Shown here piece after piece: positions 5,328 to 7,977 of a stretch of DNA of 7,977 bases (position 1 is the first letter of the stretch; every line of letters begins with the position of its first letter). The stretch spans positions 1 to 7,977 of the forward strand of contig CALZJV010000388.1 of assembly GCA_945787595.1 (NCBI GenBank), read 5' to 3'. Source of the stretch: an uncultured Desulfobacterales bacterium (GTDB lineage Bacteria > Desulfobacterota > Desulfobacteria > Desulfobacterales > JAFDCJ01). The notes beneath the pieces are model-generated. The model ran no database searches and was not told where the DNA came from. It saw only the letters and a list, made by a program, of their open reading frames with translations. The translations under genes and the position numbers were made by a program.

Positions 5328-6485
5328 TCAAGCGTCCAGCATGGCAAGCCCGAAGTCCCACTGCCAGCCCAGCAAAACTGCATCTCCGGGTGAGAGATCC
5401 CGGGACACCGCCTCGGCCGTTTTGGGGATGCGCGCAAGTATCTCACCAAGAGAATCGGTTACCACCCGAAATTCGGCCTGGTGGCCCAGATAGATCCGGT
5501 TTGTGATACGTCCTTTAACGCTGAAGTCAATATTTTTTGGTTTGGCACGGTTTGGCGGCCACATTAGAACCATCTCCGGCCGAATCGCAATGGCCCCACG
5601 CTGTCCTATCTTGAGGCGTTTGCCACCCTCCGGATATGGGGCCGATAGCAGCATCTCGGTCTTTGTCTGAATTGTCGCTTGAGTTGCGTCCGCCGCGCTG
5701 ACGTCTCCGGAAAAAAAGTTCGACTCCCCAACGAAATCTGCTACGTAGCGATCGACAGGTGTATCATAAAGCTCGCCCGGTGTTCCCGTCTGAACGACGC
5801 CGCCGTCACGCATGATGCTAATGGTGTCGCTCATAGACAGCGCTTCCTCCTGGTCGTGGGTAACCAAAACAAAGGTGATACCAACTTCGCGCTGCAGCGA
5901 CTGGAGTTCCATCTGCATTTCTCGTCTCAACTTACGGTCGAGTGCAGCCAGCGGTTCATCCAGCAGCAGTACCGCCGGCCGGTTGATCAGGGCCCGGGCC
6001 AGCACGATGCGCTGCAACTGTCCGCCGGATAGTTGCCAGATGCGCCGCTTTTGGAAACCAGGCAGGCGAACTAATTCCAACATTTCACCGACCTGTTTTT
6101 TGATCTCCTGTTTAGGCAATCTGGGAGAACGCTGCCGTGGGCCATAGGAAATATTTTCTTCCACGTTTAAGTGTGGAAACGGGGCGTAGTGTTGGAAAAC
6201 CATGTTTACGGGGCGCTTATAGGCGGGCATGCCGACCATCGATACGCCTTTGTGTCGGACATCACCGCTGGTAGGTTGTTCGAAGCCGGCGATCAGACGC
6301 AGCGAGGTCGTCTTGCCGCAGCCGGACGGACCCAGCAGCGAATGGAAAAATCCGCGGCGGATTTTGAGATTTGTGTTATCCAAGGCGACCACATCACCGT
6401 AATGTTTCGTCACGTTAATGAATTCAATATCGATCGGGTCGCCATGAATATTCGCTGTCGAAAGGCCGGCTTTTTTTTGTGCCAT
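5328..6485 (-). CDS. potA: Polyamine ABC transporter ATPase, PotA type
   Basis: This 385-aa cytoplasmic ATPase energises polyamine import. It has Walker A GPSGCGKTT (52-60), Q-loop Q98, signature LSGGQ (152-156), Walker B LLLDEP (173-178), D-loop LAALD (179-183) and switch H210 in LVTHDQEEA. A C-terminal TOBE-type domain occupies about 295-380 (GQRGAIAIRPE). Length and domain order are normal for PotA/PotG. ATG at 6485 is preceded by AAGGGA at 4 nt. Some usually conserved neighbouring positions differ: FQHYAPFPHLNV where FQNYALFPHMTV is typical, ISYGPRQ for a hydrophobic residue before RQ, and MRDGGVV for an arginine before the last valines. All catalytic residues remain. It heads the cassette that includes the broken PotC-type gene, and it might also serve PotHI. 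Confidence 0.95.
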   Translation of the reverse strand: MAQKKAGLSTANIHGDPIDIEFINVTKHYGDVVALDNTNLKIRRGFFHSLLGPSGCGKTTSLRLIAGFEQPTSGDVRHKGVSMVGMPAYKRPVNMVFQHYAPFPHLNVEENISYGPRQRSPRLPKQEIKKQVGEMLELVRLPGFQKRRIWQLSGGQLQRIVLARALINRPAVLLLDEPLAALDRKLRREMQMELQSLQREVGITFVLVTHDQEEALSMSDTISIMRDGGVVQTGTPGELYDTPVDRYVADFVGESNFFSGDVSAADATQATIQTKTEMLLSAPYPEGGKRLKIGQRGAIAIRPEMVLMWPPNRAKPKNIDFSVKGRITNRIYLGHQAEFRVVTDSLGEILARIPKTAEAVSRDLSPGDAVLLGWQWDFGLAMLDA

Positions 6486-6961
6486 CTGTTCCCTTCAGCA
6501 TTTTTGGTCTAGTTTCTTACAAATGAATTTTGTGCATCTTGTGGCAAGATATTATTTTACCAGTAACTCAGGTTTCTCAGAAAATTGCCTAAAGTGCCTA
6601 AAATTGAGGTATTCTGTCTATTTTATTTGAACCTCGCATGTTAAGTCGTTTTTTACTCAACAAATCGTATACCTACCAGGTTCCAAAATGCGTGCATGCT
6701 TATAATCAGACGCAGCGAAGCGTCACCACAATTTTAGTCATCTTAAATTTTAGCTCATTTTTCAGGTTTATCCGGGCTATCCGGGTTAGAGCACTTTAAC
6801 CGGGAACCCCTGGCCCAGACCTGATTTTAATAATATGTAGCCACGGCGTATGTTTTTATAATAGCAGAGGGTTAATCTTCTTGATAACTGCCGTCGCACC
6901 AGGGCGGGCGTGAACGCTGAACCGCTCAACCTAGGTTTCACGGATACACGTCCGCAAGTCG
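6486..6961. other. 476-bp gap between potI and potA-type gene
   Basis: I find no gene here. The gap holds a hairpin GACGC-AGCGAA-GCGTC (6709-6724), a doubled word TATCCGGG (6769-6776 and 6778-6785) followed by GGTTA...TAACC, and a 14-bp word TGAATTTTGTGCAT (6524-6537) that recurs at 1542-1555 inside the MITE-like element. No clear terminator follows potI. The GACGC hairpin lacks a U-run on the minus strand. Confidence 0.6.
6554..6562 (-). promoter_or_regulatory. Possible extended -10 for the potA-type gene
   Basis: The minus strand reads TGGTAAAAT, which fits an extended -10 (TGn then a 5/6 match to TATAAT). The hexamer 17 nt upstream (TTCTGA) is a poor -35. Transcription would start about 60 nt before the ATG. 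It is a weak candidate. Confidence 0.25.
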
Positions 6962-7807
6962 TCAAGCCGTATCGCGCACGGCGGCTTGGATTTCAAATTT
7001 ACGTCGCCTCTCGGCGCGGAACATCAAAATACCGGCCACTGCGGCGCACACAGAGACGAACAGCACGACGATGGTTGCCAGGGCATTGATTTTCGGGCTG
7101 ACTCCCAGACGCACACTGGAGAATACTTTCATGGGGAGCGTTGTTGCACCGGGGCCGGCTACAAAACTCGATATGACCAGATCATCCAAAGACAGCGTAA
7201 AGGCCAGCAGCCAACCGGAGGCAATCGCCGGCATTATAATCGGCAGCGTGATCGCAGTAAATACCTTGAAAGGCGGTGCGCCGAGATCCATGGCGGCCTC
7301 TTCGATGGATGCATCCATCTCTCTCAAACGAGAGGTGATAACCACGGCCACAAAGGCGGCGCAGAAAGTGACGTGGGCGATCCACAAGGTGGTCATACCC
7401 CGACCCTCCGGCCAGCCAATTACTTTTTCCATGGAGACAAAGAGCAGCAACATCGACAGGCCAGTGATTACCTCCGGCATCACCAGGGGTGCGGTGATCA
7501 TGCTCGCGAAAATGTTATGGCCGCGGAAGCGACCGAAACGGGCCATCACGAGACCGGCCAGCACCCCCAGGGACACGGCGGCGGTGGCACTCATCAGGGC
7601 CAGGCGCAGACTGAGCCAAGCGGCCGACAACATCTGCCTGTCCTGCAGCAGCTCGCCGTACCACTTGGTGGAAAACCCTGCCCAAACCGTGACAAGCTTT
7701 GATTCGTTAAACGAAAAAATGATCAGAATGACAATGGGTGCGTACAGGAATGTATAGCCCAACAGCAACCACACACTCAGCAAGGGGGATCGTCTGGTCG
7801 TGCTCAC
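6962..7807 (-). CDS. potI: Putrescine ABC transporter permease PotI
   Basis: This 281-aa inner-membrane permease forms half of the channel of the PotFGHI putrescine importer. It follows E. coli PotI closely from end to end, as I recall that sequence: GYTFLYAPIVILIIFSFNESKLVTVWAG at the start, then RFGRFRG (90-96), ITAPLVMPEVITGLS (104-118), and LWIAHVTFCAAFVAVVI (141-157). The EAA loop IEEAAMDLGAPP (168-179) with ITLPIIMP (186-193) is intact, followed by LLAFTLSLDDLVISSFVAGPGATTLP. About six membrane segments are visible. The start is GTG at 7807. GTGA overlaps the potH stop by 4 nt, and GGAGG lies 4 nt upstream, so translation is probably coupled to potH. A 476-bp gap follows before the next gene. 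Confidence 0.95.
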   Translation of the reverse strand: MSTTRRSPLLSVWLLLGYTFLYAPIVILIIFSFNESKLVTVWAGFSTKWYGELLQDRQMLSAAWLSLRLALMSATAAVSLGVLAGLVMARFGRFRGHNIFASMITAPLVMPEVITGLSMLLLFVSMEKVIGWPEGRGMTTLWIAHVTFCAAFVAVVITSRLREMDASIEEAAMDLGAPPFKVFTAITLPIIMPAIASGWLLAFTLSLDDLVISSFVAGPGATTLPMKVFSSVRLGVSPKINALATIVVLFVSVCAAVAGILMFRAERRRKFEIQAAVRDTA

Positions 7808-7977
7808 GCTTCCTCCATCTCCTGGGTCTGGTGTTTATGGAACCACATCATCGGTATGATCAAAAGGAGCAGCATGATGATGGCCACCGCCGATGCCACA
7901 GGCCAGTCACGGTTATTGAAAAATTCCTCCCACAATACCTTGCCGATCATCAGCGTGTCGGGTCCGCCCAGAAGGGC
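7804..7977 (-). CDS. potH: Putrescine ABC transporter permease PotH, C-terminal 57 residues only
   Basis: Only the end of the gene is present; its start lies beyond the right edge. The visible frame opens with LLGGPDTLMIGKVLWEEFF and continues NNRDWPVASAVAII, a last hydrophobic helix, then MMWFHKHQTQEMEEA and TGA. It is almost the same as the end of E. coli PotH as I remember it, including the WFHKH tail. PotH pairs with PotI in the membrane. Genes for the matching PotF-type binding protein and PotG-type ATPase would be expected upstream, outside this window. Confidence 0.93.
   Translation of the reverse strand, partial: ALLGGPDTLMIGKVLWEEFFNNRDWPVASAVAIIMLLLLIIPMMWFHKHQTQEMEEA

Noticed and set aside
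6709..6724. Terminator of potHI
   Set aside because: The 5-bp stem is short and has no U-run on the minus strand, and it lies about 240 nt past the stop codon.
6986..7757. Long plus-strand ORFs (238 and 228 aa) opposite potI
   Set aside because: They are antisense to a gene that matches PotI from end to end; their sequences are low-complexity (H/Q/G-rich or S/T-rich) and show no known domain.
2594..7977. Recent tandem duplication of one pot operon
   Set aside because: The PotB-type and PotH C-termini differ strongly, as do PotI and the PotC-type gene, so these are two old, separate systems.
1..7977. Phage, integrase, transposase, toxin-antitoxin or defence genes
   Set aside because: None is visible; all sizeable genes are transport or oxidase genes, and the gaps hold only short repeats and relics.

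Overview
The window comes from a bacterial chromosome. All recognisable protein genes lie on the minus strand, so they are transcribed from high to low coordinates. Its theme is polyamine (putrescine/spermidine) uptake and probably breakdown. The gene families fit many Proteobacteria. The intergenic DNA is full of dispersed repeats (TCAGGTTTCAGG / GGTGTCAG palindromes, 7-bp ATGAAGA / TCGATAT arrays, AATCCTGTT triplets) of a kind I associate from memory with Desulfobacterota genomes. A sulfate-reducer-like deltaproteobacterium is therefore my best guess, but it is an inference.

Layout in transcription order. (1) 7977-6962: the 3' end of potH and a complete potI, overlapping by 4 nt, are inner-membrane permeases very similar to E. 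coli PotH/PotI. Their ATPase and binding protein are not in view. (2) 6961-6486: a 476-bp gap with short repeats and hairpins but no gene. (3) 6485-1848: a second, different polyamine ABC cassette in the order ATPase (PotA type), Tat-exported binding protein (PotD/PotF type), permease 1 (PotB type), permease 2 (PotC type). (4) 1847-1057: a 791-bp gap with repeat relics and a 34-codon remnant that looks like the start of a molybdopterin oxidoreductase. (5) 1056-1: the N-terminal 352 codons of a PuuB-like FAD-dependent amine/amino-acid oxidase, running off the window.

The binding protein would capture a polyamine in the periplasm, the two permeases would form the channel and the ATPase would drive import. 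The FAD enzyme is a plausible downstream oxidase. However, the PotC-type permease is broken: an internal deletion of about 73 nt removes nearly all of its EAA loop (the ATPase contact) and shifts the frame. The second cassette therefore looks incomplete unless another permease, possibly PotI, substitutes for the lost subunit.

I found no phage, transposase, CRISPR, tRNA, rRNA or defence genes, and no clearly new system. The most interesting signals are the broken permease, the Mo-enzyme relic beside a repeat element, and a palindromic repeat that appears to carry the promoter of the binding-protein gene.
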